Assembly: GCA_002699145.1 (NCBI GenBank)
Contig: PABK01000060.1
Location: 124,001-188,000 of the forward strand
Source: Halioglobus sp.
GTDB lineage: Bacteria > Pseudomonadota > Gammaproteobacteria > Pseudomonadales > Halieaceae
Direction of reading: 5' to 3'
Length of the DNA: 64,000 nucleotides
The position numbers and the translations under genes are program-made. Within the stretch, counting starts at the first letter, position 1, and every line of letters begins with the position of its first letter. This document shows, piece by piece, positions 51,723 to 60,919 of this stretch. A model generated the notes under the pieces. The model did no database searches, was not told the DNA's origin, and saw only the letters and a program-made list of their open reading frames with translations.

Positions 51723-54218
51723 TCAGTAGAAGTTGTAGCGCAGGCGCAGGCCGTAGACCTCGCCCTCGTCGATCATCGCCGCGTGTGAGCCCACCAGTAC
51801 GGGCACGTCGAAGCTGTAGATGTAGACCTCCTCGTCGGTGATGTTGCGCCCATAGGCCATCACCTCCCAGGTGTCGTCGGCGCTGCGCAGGCCGAAGCGC
51901 AGGTTCACCTTGGTGTAGTCATCCACGCGGTCGTCCGGGTCGAGGTCACCCTGGGTGTCGAAGTCGTCGGAGTAATTGACCTCGCCGCCGGAGAAAAACA
52001 CCATGCCGTTGTTGAGCTGGTAGTCGTAGTCGAAAAAGGCCGAGGCGGTGTACTCCGGCGCAAACGTGGTGTTCTCGCCCGACAGGTCGTTGTCGCTCGC
52101 GCCCGGCTGGCCGCACAGCGGGTCGGCGTCGAGTTGCGCGGCGGTACAGGGCGCGGTGGCGTAGGAGTTGTATTCGGCGTCCAGCCAGGCGCCGTTCAGG
52201 CCCAGGCGCAGACCCTCGGTGGCCTGCCACAGCAGGTCGAACTCCACGCCCTTGATCTCGGCCTCGGCGGCGTTGGTGACGGCGAAACTCACGCCCTGGA
52301 AGATCGAGGTCTGCAGGTCGTCGTACTCGGTGTAGAACGCGGCCCAGTTGAGGGTCATGGCGCCGGCCAGCAGCGTGTGCTTGCCGCCGATCTCGTAGGC
52401 CACCACGTTCTCGTCATCGAACTCGAACTCGTCGTTCGGCAGGGTGACGTCGTAACACTGTTCGGGCGTCTGGCCCGGTGTGCAGGGCCAGGTCGCCTGC
52501 GGTACGCCGCCGGGGTTGCCGTCGTCCGCCGCGGTGAAGCCGCCCGACTTGAAGCCCTCCGAGTAGCTGATGTAGAGCATGCTGTCGTCGGTCACATCCC
52601 ACTGCAGGTTGGCGGAGGGCAGCCAGTCGTCGGTATCGCGATCCTCGTCGTAGTCGTACAGGTAGGTATTGAAGAAACTCGCCTCTATCTGGTAGGCGAA
52701 AAAGTTGTCCGTGCGGTTGTCCAGGCCGGTGATGTCGTCGCTGATGAACTGCGAACTCTCCACATCCTTGGTCTCGTCGGTGTAGCGCAGGCCGAGGGTG
52801 AGGCGCACGGTCTCGGTGAGGTTGAACGTGCCCTGGCCGAATACCGCCCAGGACTCCGTGTCCTGCTCGAAGGCGTGATTGCGCGCCAGCTGGTTGGCGT
52901 TGTACTGCCCGGCGCTCAACAGCGTCAGCAGGCTGGGGACGCCCAGTTGCTGCTCGACGAGTCCGCCCATGTTGGCGTCGATGGTGACGCGGCGGTCGAA
53001 CTCCAGCTTGTTCTTTTAATAGTAGGCGCCGGCGATGAAATCGAAAAAGTTGCCGCCGTCCGAGGCGATGCGTATCTCCTGGCTCCACTGGTCGAACTGC
53101 TGGTCGTCGTCGCGGCCGATAAACTGCAGCGGCAGCCAGTCGCAGTCGCAGCCGTCGACATAGTCGTAGGAGGAGTAGCCGCTGATCGCGGTGATGTCGT
53201 AGTCATCCAGGGCGTAGTTGATGGTCAGCACGCCGTTGTCGGTATCCTGGTCGCTGGACTCCTCGTACTGGCCGACGGCGACACCCTGGGCGCCGCCGCT
53301 GGGGCCGAGGTTGTTGTCCTTGAGAATGGTGAAGTCCTCGTTCACCACGTCGGAAATCTGCGGGTAGAAGCTGTCGGTGAGCGCGTAGGCGATATCGGCG
53401 AAGGCATCGCGGTTGGGAAATACCGCGTCGCGGGTCGCCTGGTCGGCGTAGATGGTCACGCCCGAGGCGACCCCGGTGCGGTCGAGGTTGGACTGGCCGT
53501 ACTTGAAATTGACGTCGAGATCGTCGCTGGGTTGCCAGACGAGGGTAAAGCGGTAGTTCCACTCCTCCAGTTCGGGTTCGTCGTCGTTGAGGAACTGGTT
53601 GTCCACGTAACCCTGGGTGTCGCGGTAGCGGCCGGCCAGGCGCAGGGCGAGGCTGTCGTTCACCGCACCGGACACCATGCCCTCGCCGATGTAGCCGTCG
53701 TTGGTTTCCGCCGATACGTCCAGGCGGCCGTTGAGGTTCTCGTCCAGGCCGGGATTGGCGGTGAGGATACTGATGGCGCCCGCCACGGTGTTGCGTCCGA
53801 ACAGGGTGCCCTGCGGGCCGCGCAATACCTCGACGCGCTCGATGTCCATGAACGGCGCCCGGTACTGGCGGCCGCGGCCCATGTAGATACCGTCGATGTA
53901 CATGCCGACGGACTGCTCGAAGGCCTGGTTGTTGCTGGAGCCCATGCCGCGCATGTAGATGTTGGTGCTGACCGGGGCGTCGGAGATAAACAGGTTGGGC
54001 ACGTAGTCCGCCAGGGCCGCCATGTTCGGGATACCGGCATCCTGGATCTTGCTGCCCTGGATGGCGGACACCGATATCGGGACGTCCTGCAGGCTCTCGG
54101 CGCGTTTCTGCGCGGTGACGATCACTTCTTCCAGCACCACCTGGGCGCCGGCCAGGGGGCTCGCCGCCAGTGCGAGGAGGGCTGCTGCAATAGGGGTGCT
54201 CCTGAACGCGTTAGACAT
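51723..54218 (-). pseudogene. TonB-dependent receptor interrupted by an in-frame TAA
   Basis: The frame from ATG 54218 (GGAGA upstream) reads a signal peptide (AALLALAASPLAGA), VLEEVIVTAQKRAESLQDVP, the plug motif VLRGPQGTLFGRNTVAGAI and the first barrel strands. It stops at codon 401 (TAA, 53016-53018) after FDFIAGAYY. The same frame goes on without shift (KNKLEFDRRVTIDANMGG...) and ends in a normal receptor terminus YGLRLRYNFY at 51723. The two parts total about 831 codons, normal for the family, and nothing appears to be missing. A single base change from a Tyr codon would explain the break. Read-through, a real pseudogene or a sequencing error are the options. It sits beside alkB and at the end of the SDR-MFS group. 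Confidence 0.85.
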
Positions 54219-54384
54219 GGCTTTTCTCCGCTTGTTTATCGTTATTGAGGCCGGGTTCGCCCACCGCGACGCGCGCGATGGAAGCCGGCATACAGTAGCC
54301 AGAGGATAGCCTGTTCCGCGGGTATTGCCAGCGCCCCGGGAGCCCTCGCCGGGGTGAACTCGGGAGCGGCCGTGCCGTCGTCTA

Positions 54385-55578
54385 CTACCGCTCGGGATCG
54401 CCAAGCGTGAGAATGATCAGCACGGCGAAAAACACCACGGCGCTGAACAGCGGCGCCAGGGCGCCGTCGACCTGGTACAGGGCGCCGGCTACCAGCGGGC
54501 CGACGGAAAAGCCGATCGCCGGGCAGGAACTGACCAGACCCGCCGCCGCGCCCTGTTCGCCGGGCTCCACCGCCAGCAACGCGCCGGCGGAGATGGCCGG
54601 CATGCACATGGCCATGCCAGCGCCCAGCATGCCCATGCCCGCTGCGAGCACGGTGAAGGTCTCGAAGCGGGAGATGGTCGCCGCCCCACCGAGCAGGCAC
54701 AGCAGGCCAAGGCGGATGAACTGGGTGGGCCGCAGTTGCAGCCGCTGCATCACGGTGAGTTGCACCAGCAGCGTGAAACAGGCCGAGACCAGCAGGGCGG
54801 CGCCGGTGCGCTGTGCGGTCTCGATGCCGCTCAGGCCCATCTTGTCCTGCAACTGGAAGCCCAGCGTCTGCTGGATGCTGGAGAAGCCGACGAACAGGCC
54901 GACCGCGGTGACCAGGTACAGCACGATGCGCGGGTCGCTGTAGCGCAGCCGGGCCGCCGGCTGGTGCACGCCGCGCTGCCGCGGCGGCGTCAGCGGCAGT
55001 GCGCGCCACACCACCAGCGCTGCCACCCCGGCCAGTCCCGCGGCGAAATACAGCGGCGCGAGCAGCCCGAAGGTGGCCAGCGCGCCGCTCACCGCGGGGC
55101 CGAGGATGGTGCCCATGCTGTTGGCGGTGCCCAGTCGCGCCATAATTTTCGTGCGCTGGTCGGCACTGGAATGATCCGCGGCGTAGGCGGTGCTGGCCGG
55201 GTTGGAGGCGGACATCACCGCGGCCTGGCCGACGCGCGAGGACAGGACCAGCAGGTACAGCAGGCCGCCGCTGACCAGGCCGGCCAGGCCGGCGTAGAAC
55301 ATGCTGGTGAACAGCAGTGTGCCCAGCGAGTACCCGACCAGGCCGGTGATGATCACTGGCTTGCGCCCCACGCGATCGGAGAAGCGTCCCCAGTGCGGTG
55401 AGGACAGGCCGAAGACCAGCGCCGAGATGGCGATGATGGAGGTGATCTGCAACTCGCCCATGTGCACCTCGCGGCCCAGCGGGGCGAGGATGGCGAAGAC
55501 CAGCGACTGCCCTATCCCGGTGGCCATGAGGCCCAGGACGAGGACAGTCTGCTGGCGGCGGGTCAGTGCTGCGGCCAT
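54385..55578 (-). CDS. MFS transporter
   Basis: This 397-residue inner-membrane protein has about 12 transmembrane helices. The loop 2-3 motif A is GRFSDRVGRKP (near residue 63), and motif-C-like glycines lie in GTANSMGTILGPAVSGALA. It resembles the drug:H+ antiporter (DHA1) branch, so it may export a toxic hydrophobic compound or intermediate. It starts 21 bases after the acyl-CoA dehydrogenase gene on the same strand, in the TetR-controlled group. Substrate unknown. Confidence 0.9.
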   Translation of the reverse strand: MAAALTRRQQTVLVLGLMATGIGQSLVFAILAPLGREVHMGELQITSIIAISALVFGLSSPHWGRFSDRVGRKPVIITGLVGYSLGTLLFTSMFYAGLAGLVSGGLLYLLVLSSRVGQAAVMSASNPASTAYAADHSSADQRTKIMARLGTANSMGTILGPAVSGALATFGLLAPLYFAAGLAGVAALVVWRALPLTPPRQRGVHQPAARLRYSDPRIVLYLVTAVGLFVGFSSIQQTLGFQLQDKMGLSGIETAQRTGAALLVSACFTLLVQLTVMQRLQLRPTQFIRLGLLCLLGGAATISRFETFTVLAAGMGMLGAGMAMCMPAISAGALLAVEPGEQGAAAGLVSSCPAIGFSVGPLVAGALYQVDGALAPLFSAVVFFAVLIILTLGDPER

Positions 55579-55599
55579 GCGTTTGCCCGGCCCGGCGGG

Positions 55600-56805
55600 T
55601 TACTTCAGTTCCGAGGAGGACTTGCCCAGTACCCGCCTGGCGACGATGAGTTGCTGGATCTGCTGCGTGCCCTCGAAAATGTCGAGAATCTTGGAGTCGC
55701 GGGCGAATTTTTCCAGCAGGTGCTGTTCACTGTAACCGAGACTCTGGCACAGCGCCACGCAGCGCAGCGTGATGTCGTTGCCGACGCGCCCGGCCTTGGC
55801 CTTGCACATGGACGCCTCCAGGGAGTTGGGCTGCTTGTTGTCCGCCATCCAGGCGGCCTTGAGCACCAGCAGGCGCGCCGCGTTCCACTGCGCTTCCATG
55901 CGCGCCAGTTCGGCCTCCAGCGCCGACAGGTTGATGGGCTTGCGCTCGAAGGTCAGCTCCACGCCCTCCGCGCGCAACAGCTCGCGCGCCAGGTCCAGGG
56001 CGGCCCGGGACACGCCGATGGCCATGGCGGCGACCGGCGGGCGGGGGTTGTCGAAAGTTTGCATGACACCGCCGAAGGCCTTTTTGCGCCCCTCGGCGTC
56101 GGTCGCCACTTCCTCGGTGCCGAGCAGGTTCTGCCGTGGGATGCGGCAGTCGCTGAAACTGATGGCCGCGGTGTCGGAGGCGCGAATGCCCATCTTGTGT
56201 TCCAGCCGCGTCACCTCGCAGCCCGGCGTGCCTTTTTCCACGATGAAGGACTTGATCGCCGCCTTGCCCAGGGATTTGTCCAGGGTCGCCCAGACCACCA
56301 GGGTGTCGGCGCGGTCGCCGTCGGTGACGAAAATCTTCTCGCCGTTGAGCACCCACTCGTCGCCGTCCAGCACCGCGGTGGTGCTGATATTGGCCGAGTC
56401 CGAGCCGGTGCCCGGTTCGGTGATACACATGGCGGCGTAGCTGCCGCCGTATTTTTTCACCTGCTCCGGCGTACCCACGGCGTTGATGGCGGCGTTGCCC
56501 AGGCCCGAGCCGGGCATGCCCAGGAACAGCCCGACGTCGCCCCAGCACAGCCCGAACAGGCCGACGACGGCGCCCATGTTGCCGCCGTTGACCACCGTGC
56601 CGGCGGGGGCGTCCTTTTTCCTGCCGCCGCCCATGGCCTCGGAGCGGCCGGCGCTGATCAGCTCCACAGCCTGTTCCATCTCTTTCGGGTAGGTGTGTTC
56701 CTCCTTGTCGTACTTGCGCGAGTACGGGCGCATCATGTGCTCGGCCAGCATCATCGTCTGTTCGAGGGTGTCACGGTGTTTCTTGGCGAGTTCCAGGTTG
56801 ATCAT
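55600..56805 (-). CDS. Acyl-CoA dehydrogenase
   Basis: This 401-residue FAD enzyme carries MCITEPGTGSDSANISTTA in the middle domain and the active-site end ILDIFEGTQQIQQLIVARRVLG, with the catalytic glutamate in FEGT. It includes LTFERKPINLSALEAELARME, a family-type helix. The N-terminal part (KKDAPAGTVVNGGNMG) is somewhat unusual, as in the long-chain acyl-CoA dehydrogenase branch found in mycobacteria and marine Gammaproteobacteria. It lies 54 bases after another acyl-CoA dehydrogenase and 21 before the MFS gene. The two may form a pair, although both appear to keep an acidic residue at the active site. Confidence 0.92.
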   Translation of the reverse strand: MINLELAKKHRDTLEQTMMLAEHMMRPYSRKYDKEEHTYPKEMEQAVELISAGRSEAMGGGRKKDAPAGTVVNGGNMGAVVGLFGLCWGDVGLFLGMPGSGLGNAAINAVGTPEQVKKYGGSYAAMCITEPGTGSDSANISTTAVLDGDEWVLNGEKIFVTDGDRADTLVVWATLDKSLGKAAIKSFIVEKGTPGCEVTRLEHKMGIRASDTAAISFSDCRIPRQNLLGTEEVATDAEGRKKAFGGVMQTFDNPRPPVAAMAIGVSRAALDLARELLRAEGVELTFERKPINLSALEAELARMEAQWNAARLLVLKAAWMADNKQPNSLEASMCKAKAGRVGNDITLRCVALCQSLGYSEQHLLEKFARDSKILDIFEGTQQIQQLIVARRVLGKSSSELK

Positions 56806-56859
56806 GGCAGTGTCCGTTGGTTTGTCGTGTACAGTTCAGTGCGCTGGTGTGGCGCGTGC

Positions 56860-57975
56860 TCAGGCCGCGGCGACGCCCTCGAGGGTGTCGATGGCGCGCA
56901 GGTGGCGATACCACAGCTCCACCGGGTGTTCGCGCGTGTAGCCGTGACCGCCGAGCAACTGCACGCCGTCGGTGCCGATCTTCATGGCGTACTCGGCACA
57001 GAATTGCTTGGCCAGGTAGGCCTGCTCGTGGAAGTCCTCGCCGCGCTCGGCCAGTGCCGCCGCGCGCCAGGTCATCAGCCGCATGGATTCCAGTTCGATG
57101 GCGATATCCGCGATCATGAAGGCCACCGACTGCCGGTTGCTGATCGGTTCGCCAAAGGCCTCGCGTTCGTTGCAGTAGGGCACGACGTAGTCCAGTACCG
57201 CCTGGCAGGCACCGACGGCGAGCGCGCAGATGCCGATGCGACTGAGGTCCAGGAAGCGCTGCAGATTGAAAGCGCCGCCGCCCAGCAGTGCGTCCGCGGG
57301 CACCTGCACCTCGTCAAACTGTAGTGTCGCGAGCTGCGCACCTTTCAGGCCCATGTTCTCTTCCGCGCTGCGCTGCATGCCTTCGGGTGTGCCCTGCACG
57401 ATGAAGGCGGCGGGGCCGGTGTCCTGCAGTTGCGCGATCACCAGCACCAGCTCGGCCTCCATGCCCAGGGGAACCATGCACTTGCTGCCGTTCAGCACGA
57501 AGCCCTCACCCGAGGGCGTGGCCGTGGCCCGGGGCTCCGTCGGTTCGAAGGTCGCCCGGGGTTCCTGCAACGCGGTGGTGGCGGCGAGGAATTCCCCGCT
57601 GCAAAACCGTGGCAGCAACGCTTCCTTCTGGGCGTCCGTGCCCTGGTCCAGCAGCGTATTGACGAAACCCAGCGGCGCCACCGCGCCCAGCGCCAGGCCG
57701 AGGTCGCCGTGCGCCAGGTCCTCGTGGATCAGCGCGTTGGACACCGGCGAGCGCTGCATGCCGGCGCCGCCCAGGGCCTCGGGGATGGGCAGCAGGGTCA
57801 GGCCGAGTTCGGCGCTGCGGGGCAGGAAGCTGCCGACGTCCGCGCCTCCCAGGTCGACTGCCGGGGCGAGGTCGCGCATCTCCTGGGCGGCAAAGCGTTG
57901 CATGGTGTCGCGGTTCATGCGCTGCTCGTCGCTCAGGGTGAGGTCGAACAGCAGGTCTTGTGCGGCTTCGGTCAT
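56860..57975 (-). CDS. Acyl-CoA dehydrogenase, divergent active-site end
   Basis: This 371-residue acyl-CoA dehydrogenase-fold protein has LTLLPIPEALGGAGMQ, GFVLNGSKCMVPLG and GTDGVQLLGGHGYTREHPVE typical of the family. Its C-terminus reads RHLRAIDTLEGVAAA and stops, so the Glu of EGV stands where others have EGT, and the final helix is missing. The mixture suggests an altered or partner subunit for the adjacent 401-residue enzyme. It starts 33 bases after the TetR gene and belongs to the same leftward group. Confidence 0.9.
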   Translation of the reverse strand: MTEAAQDLLFDLTLSDEQRMNRDTMQRFAAQEMRDLAPAVDLGGADVGSFLPRSAELGLTLLPIPEALGGAGMQRSPVSNALIHEDLAHGDLGLALGAVAPLGFVNTLLDQGTDAQKEALLPRFCSGEFLAATTALQEPRATFEPTEPRATATPSGEGFVLNGSKCMVPLGMEAELVLVIAQLQDTGPAAFIVQGTPEGMQRSAEENMGLKGAQLATLQFDEVQVPADALLGGGAFNLQRFLDLSRIGICALAVGACQAVLDYVVPYCNEREAFGEPISNRQSVAFMIADIAIELESMRLMTWRAAALAERGEDFHEQAYLAKQFCAEYAMKIGTDGVQLLGGHGYTREHPVELWYRHLRAIDTLEGVAAA

Positions 57976-58008
57976 GGTGTGTTCTCGTTGCGTTGAAAAA
58001 ATGGGTCG

Positions 58009-58659
58009 TCAGGTAGCGCTGGGCGCCTGCAGGCCACCAATGAGGTAGTCCACCAGGTGGTCCAGCAGCGTGTCGCCGTCGAAGTGGCCCAGGTCGCCCA
58101 GCGGGGAACGCTGCAGCCAGCCGACCTCGGCCATGCCGTGCAGCACGTTCACGCTGATGAACATCAGGCGCAGGCGCCGCACCTCGGTGGGCAGTTCCGG
58201 CACGGCGGGGGCCAGGGCGCGGTCCAGGTGGCGCCAGAAAGGCGCGAACATGTTGTTTACCAGCTGCGCCATTTGCGGGTCGCTTTCGCTCACCAGGCGC
58301 GACAGGAAGCGCACCGCGTCGGCGCCCCAGTCGCGCCGCTTGCGCAGTTCCACCAGGGGGAGCAAGGTGTCGCGGCATGCCTCACGCAGGCCTGGCCTGG
58401 CGCTGCGTGCAGCGCGCAGCGCGCGCGCGATGTCGTGCAACTCATCGCCGATCATGCGCATGAGCGCCTGCACCACGCCGAGCTTGTTGTCGAAGTGGTA
58501 GTGCATGGCGGCGGAGTTCTTCGAGCCCGCCTCGGCGCTGATGCGGCGCAGGGAGACCGCGTGCAGCCCCTCGCGCGCGTACAGTCGCAGCGCAGTGAGC
58601 AACAGCCGCTGCCGCGTGTCGAGGCCGGATTCCGCCGGTTTGCGCGCCGCCGCTTTCAC
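58009..58659 (-). CDS. TetR-family repressor
   Basis: This 216-residue regulator starts at GTG 58659, overlapping the SDR stop (GTGA). The N-terminal HTH is LTALRLYAREGLHAVSLRRI and AEAGSKNSAAMHYHFDNK. The C-terminal helical ligand domain is about 150 residues long. As an internal member of its own operon it probably represses the SDR promoter, with an acyl-CoA or hydrophobic compound as inducer. The candidate operator is the inverted repeat at 59531-59546. The longer open frame upstream is antisense-like overlap with the SDR gene and is not used. Confidence 0.88.
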   Translation of the reverse strand: MKAAARKPAESGLDTRQRLLLTALRLYAREGLHAVSLRRISAEAGSKNSAAMHYHFDNKLGVVQALMRMIGDELHDIARALRAARSARPGLREACRDTLLPLVELRKRRDWGADAVRFLSRLVSESDPQMAQLVNNMFAPFWRHLDRALAPAVPELPTEVRRLRLMFISVNVLHGMAEVGWLQRSPLGDLGHFDGDTLLDHLVDYLIGGLQAPSAT

Positions 58660-59480
58660 GGCTGCGGCACGGGTCCGGGACGCTGCGGGCGCGGAATGAA
58701 GCGTGTGTAGGCGGTGGGAAACAGGCGCACCAGCAGGGAGATGATACGCGCGTCCGGTCCTATGAGGAGCCGCTTCTTGCGCTTCTCGATGGCGCGCAGG
58801 ATCTGCCGCGCGGCGGACTCGGGACTGGTGCGCGCCAGGCGCTGGAAATCCCGGCTGCGCTCCTGCGCTGTTTGCGCCGGGTCGCCGCCGCGGGCGTCGC
58901 GCGCGATGTTGGTGCGAATCCCCCCGGGGTGGACGCAGCACACGTGGATATTGCTGCCGGCCATCTCCTGGCGCATGGCCTCGGTGTAGCCGCGCACGGC
59001 GAACTTGGCGGCGTTGTAGGCGGACTGGGTCGGCACGCCGATGAGACCAAATACCGAGGAGATGTTGACCACGTGGCCCTGTTCCGCCTGGCGCAGCAGT
59101 GGCAGGAAGGCCTGGGTGCCGTGCACCACGCCCCAGAAGTTGACGCCCATCAGCCACTGCAGGTTGGCGTAGTCGTCGTCCTCGACCCAGGACAGCAGCC
59201 CCACTCCGGCGTTGTTGATGACGATATCCACGTGGCCGCTGTGTGCGGCGGCCTGCTGCGCCCAGTCCTGCACCGCCGCGCGGTCGGCGACGTCGAGCAC
59301 GCGCGTGTGCACGGCGACATCGCGGCGCGGCAGGGCCGCGGCAGTCTCTGCGAGGGTCTCGGGGTTGATGTCGGACAGGTAGAGCTCGCAGCCGCCGGCG
59401 TTGAGTTGCAGCGCCAGGGCGCGGCCGATACCGGAGCCGGCGCCGGTCAGCGCCGCGATCTTGCCCTGCGTGTAGTCCAT
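58656..59480 (-). CDS. Short-chain dehydrogenase/reductase
   Basis: This 274-residue SDR has the NAD(P) motif TGAGSGIGR (12-20), NNAG (89-92) and the catalytic S141, Y155 and K159 in NISSVFGLIGV and SAYNAAKF. The C-terminal extension (LIGPDARIISLLVRLFPTAY) is typical of SDRs that act on lipids or bulky alcohols and may touch the membrane. It is the first gene of a leftward operon with the TetR regulator, two acyl-CoA dehydrogenases and the MFS exporter. It likely oxidises or reduces a hydrophobic alcohol or ketone. Substrate unknown. Confidence 0.9.
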   Translation of the reverse strand: MDYTQGKIAALTGAGSGIGRALALQLNAGGCELYLSDINPETLAETAAALPRRDVAVHTRVLDVADRAAVQDWAQQAAAHSGHVDIVINNAGVGLLSWVEDDDYANLQWLMGVNFWGVVHGTQAFLPLLRQAEQGHVVNISSVFGLIGVPTQSAYNAAKFAVRGYTEAMRQEMAGSNIHVCCVHPGGIRTNIARDARGGDPAQTAQERSRDFQRLARTSPESAARQILRAIEKRKKRLLIGPDARIISLLVRLFPTAYTRFIPRPQRPGPVPQP

Positions 59481-59510
59481 GTCACGCTCTCCGTGAAGTT
59501 GCCGATGCAG

Positions 59511-59546
59511 ATGATAGGCGCCCGAAAATTTAAAGCAAGCGCTTTA
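59511..59546 (-). promoter_or_regulatory. Leftward promoter and operator of the SDR-TetR operon
   Basis: On the minus strand TTGCTT (59538-59533) and TATCAT (59516-59511) are 16 bases apart. The -35 overlaps a perfect inverted repeat TAAAGC-AAGC-GCTTTA at 59531-59546, an arrangement suited to TetR repression. The repeat lies about 50 bases upstream of the SDR ATG. Confidence 0.5.
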
Positions 59547-59582
59547 TCGGCGCATTGGCGGCGCGGCAAACGTCGTCGGTGC

Positions 59583-59611
59583 TTGAAAGCCCCCGACCTA
59601 TCCAATACAAT
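59583..59611 (+). promoter_or_regulatory. carA sigma-70 promoter
   Basis: TTGAAA (59583-59588) and TACAAT (59606-59611) are 17 bases apart; each matches five of six consensus bases. This is the best promoter seen in the window. The transcript start would be near 59618, leaving a leader of about 160 bases. Confidence 0.75.
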
Positions 59612-59686
59612 CGCGCAAGTTTTCGCACGCCCGGTCCATTCCCGGTGCTGTGTGCCCCGACAGACACCAGAGCTGCATCATGATCC

Positions 59687-59719
59687 AAGGCGAGATGAGG
59701 TTTCCCATCTCGCCTTTTT
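59687..59719 (+). terminator. Intrinsic terminator / attenuator in the carA leader
   Basis: AAGGCGAGATG (59687-59697) pairs perfectly over 11 bp with CATCTCGCCTT (59706-59716), followed by more T. The T run totals five from 59715. It lies between the carA promoter and the start codon, with no upstream rightward gene to terminate, so an attenuator is likely. A second hairpin (GGTGCTGT with ACAGACACC, 59644-59668) precedes it. An ATG at 59680 opens a short frame over the hairpin with no clear ribosome-binding site. Confidence 0.7.
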
Positions 59720-59779
59720 GTGAGCGCCCGGCGCAGGGGTACACACGGGCGTCGCAGTGGCGCAACCAGGGAGGTTTGA

Positions 59780-60916
59780 TTGTCCGTACCGGCTATCCTG
59801 GCCCTTGAGGACGGCAGCGTTTTCAGGGGAGTGTCGATCGGTGCCAGCGGCACTTCGGTCGGCGAGGTGGTTTTCAATACCGCCATGAGCGGTTACCAGG
59901 AAATTCTCACCGACCCTTCCTACGCGCGCCAGATCGTCACCCTGACCTATCCGCACATCGGCAACACCGGCACCAATGCCGAGGACGAGGAGTCCCGCGC
60001 AGTCTGGGCCGCCGGCCTGGTCATCCGCGACCTGCCGCTGCTGGCCAGCAACTACCGCAACCAGCAGGCGCTGGACGACTACCTGCGCGCCCACGGTATC
60101 GTCGGTATCGCCGATATCGACACCCGGCGGCTGACCCGCATCCTGCGCGAGAAAGGTGCGCAGAACGGCTGCCTGGTCGCCGGCGAGGAGGTCGACGAGC
60201 AGGCCGCGCTGGCACAGGCGCGGGCGTTCCCTGGCCTGAAGGGCATGGACCTGGCGCGGGAAGTCACCGTGTCTGAACGCTTCGAGTGGCGCGAGGGCAG
60301 CTGGCAGTGGGGCGTGGGACACAGCGCGCGACCCGAGACCGAACTGCCCCTGCACGTGGTCGCCTACGACTTCGGCGTGAAGCGCAATATCCTGCGCATG
60401 CTGGTCGATCGCGGTTGCCGCCTCACCGTGGTGCCGGCGCAGACCCCGGCGCAGGAGGTGCTGGCGCTGCAGCCGGACGGTATCTTCCTGTCCAACGGCC
60501 CCGGTGACCCGGAGCCCTGTGACTACGCCATCGAGGCGATTCGCACATTGCTGGAGACGGACATTCCCCTGTTCGGCATCTGCCTGGGCCACCAGCTGCT
60601 CGGCCTGGCCTCCGGGGCGCGCACCGTGAAGATGAAGTTTGGCCACCACGGCGCCAATCACCCGGTACAGAACCTGGACGACGGTACGGTGCTGATCACC
60701 AGCCAGAATCACGGCTTTGCCGTGGACGGTGACAGCCTGCCGGGCAACCTGCGCGTCACCCACAAGTCGCTGTTCGACGGCAGCCTGCAGGGTATTGCCC
60801 GCACCGACCGTGACGCCTTCAGTTTCCAGGGGCACCCCGAGGCGAGCCCCGGCCCCCACGACGCGGCCCCCCTGTTCGATCACTTCATCGCGCTGATGCG
60901 CGCGCGGCAAGAGTAG
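59780..60916 (+). CDS. carA: Carbamoyl-phosphate synthase small subunit (glutaminase)
   Basis: This 378-residue subunit hydrolyses glutamine and channels ammonia to CarB for carbamoyl phosphate, used in arginine and pyrimidine synthesis. The N-terminal CPSase domain begins [18 protein letters not shown]. The class I amidotransferase triad is C268 (FGICLGHQ), H352 and E354 ([13 protein letters not shown]). The start is TTG 59780, five bases after GGGAGG; no ATG or GTG in this frame fits the family's N-terminus, so a weak start codon is real. It is four bases from carB. The leader carries a promoter and terminator hairpin, which suggests attenuation control. Confidence 0.95.
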   Translation: MSVPAILALEDGSVFRGVSIGASGTSVGEVVFNTAMSGYQEILTDPSYARQIVTLTYPHIGNTGTNAEDEESRAVWAAGLVIRDLPLLASNYRNQQALDDYLRAHGIVGIADIDTRRLTRILREKGAQNGCLVAGEEVDEQAALAQARAFPGLKGMDLAREVTVSERFEWREGSWQWGVGHSARPETELPLHVVAYDFGVKRNILRMLVDRGCRLTVVPAQTPAQEVLALQPDGIFLSNGPGDPEPCDYAIEAIRTLLETDIPLFGICLGHQLLGLASGARTVKMKFGHHGANHPVQNLDDGTVLITSQNHGFAVDGDSLPGNLRVTHKSLFDGSLQGIARTDRDAFSFQGHPEASPGPHDAAPLFDHFIALMRARQE

Positions 60917-60919
60917 ACA

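Noticed and set aside
53016-53018. Recoding of TAA (selenocysteine or pyrrolysine type)
   Set aside because: Recoded codons are TGA or TAG, and TonB receptors are not known to use them. A nonsense change or base-call error is simpler.
59680-59808. Leader peptide gene over the carA attenuator
   Set aside because: The ATG has no ribosome-binding site, the frame runs into carA, and it lacks a run of regulatory codons such as Arg.
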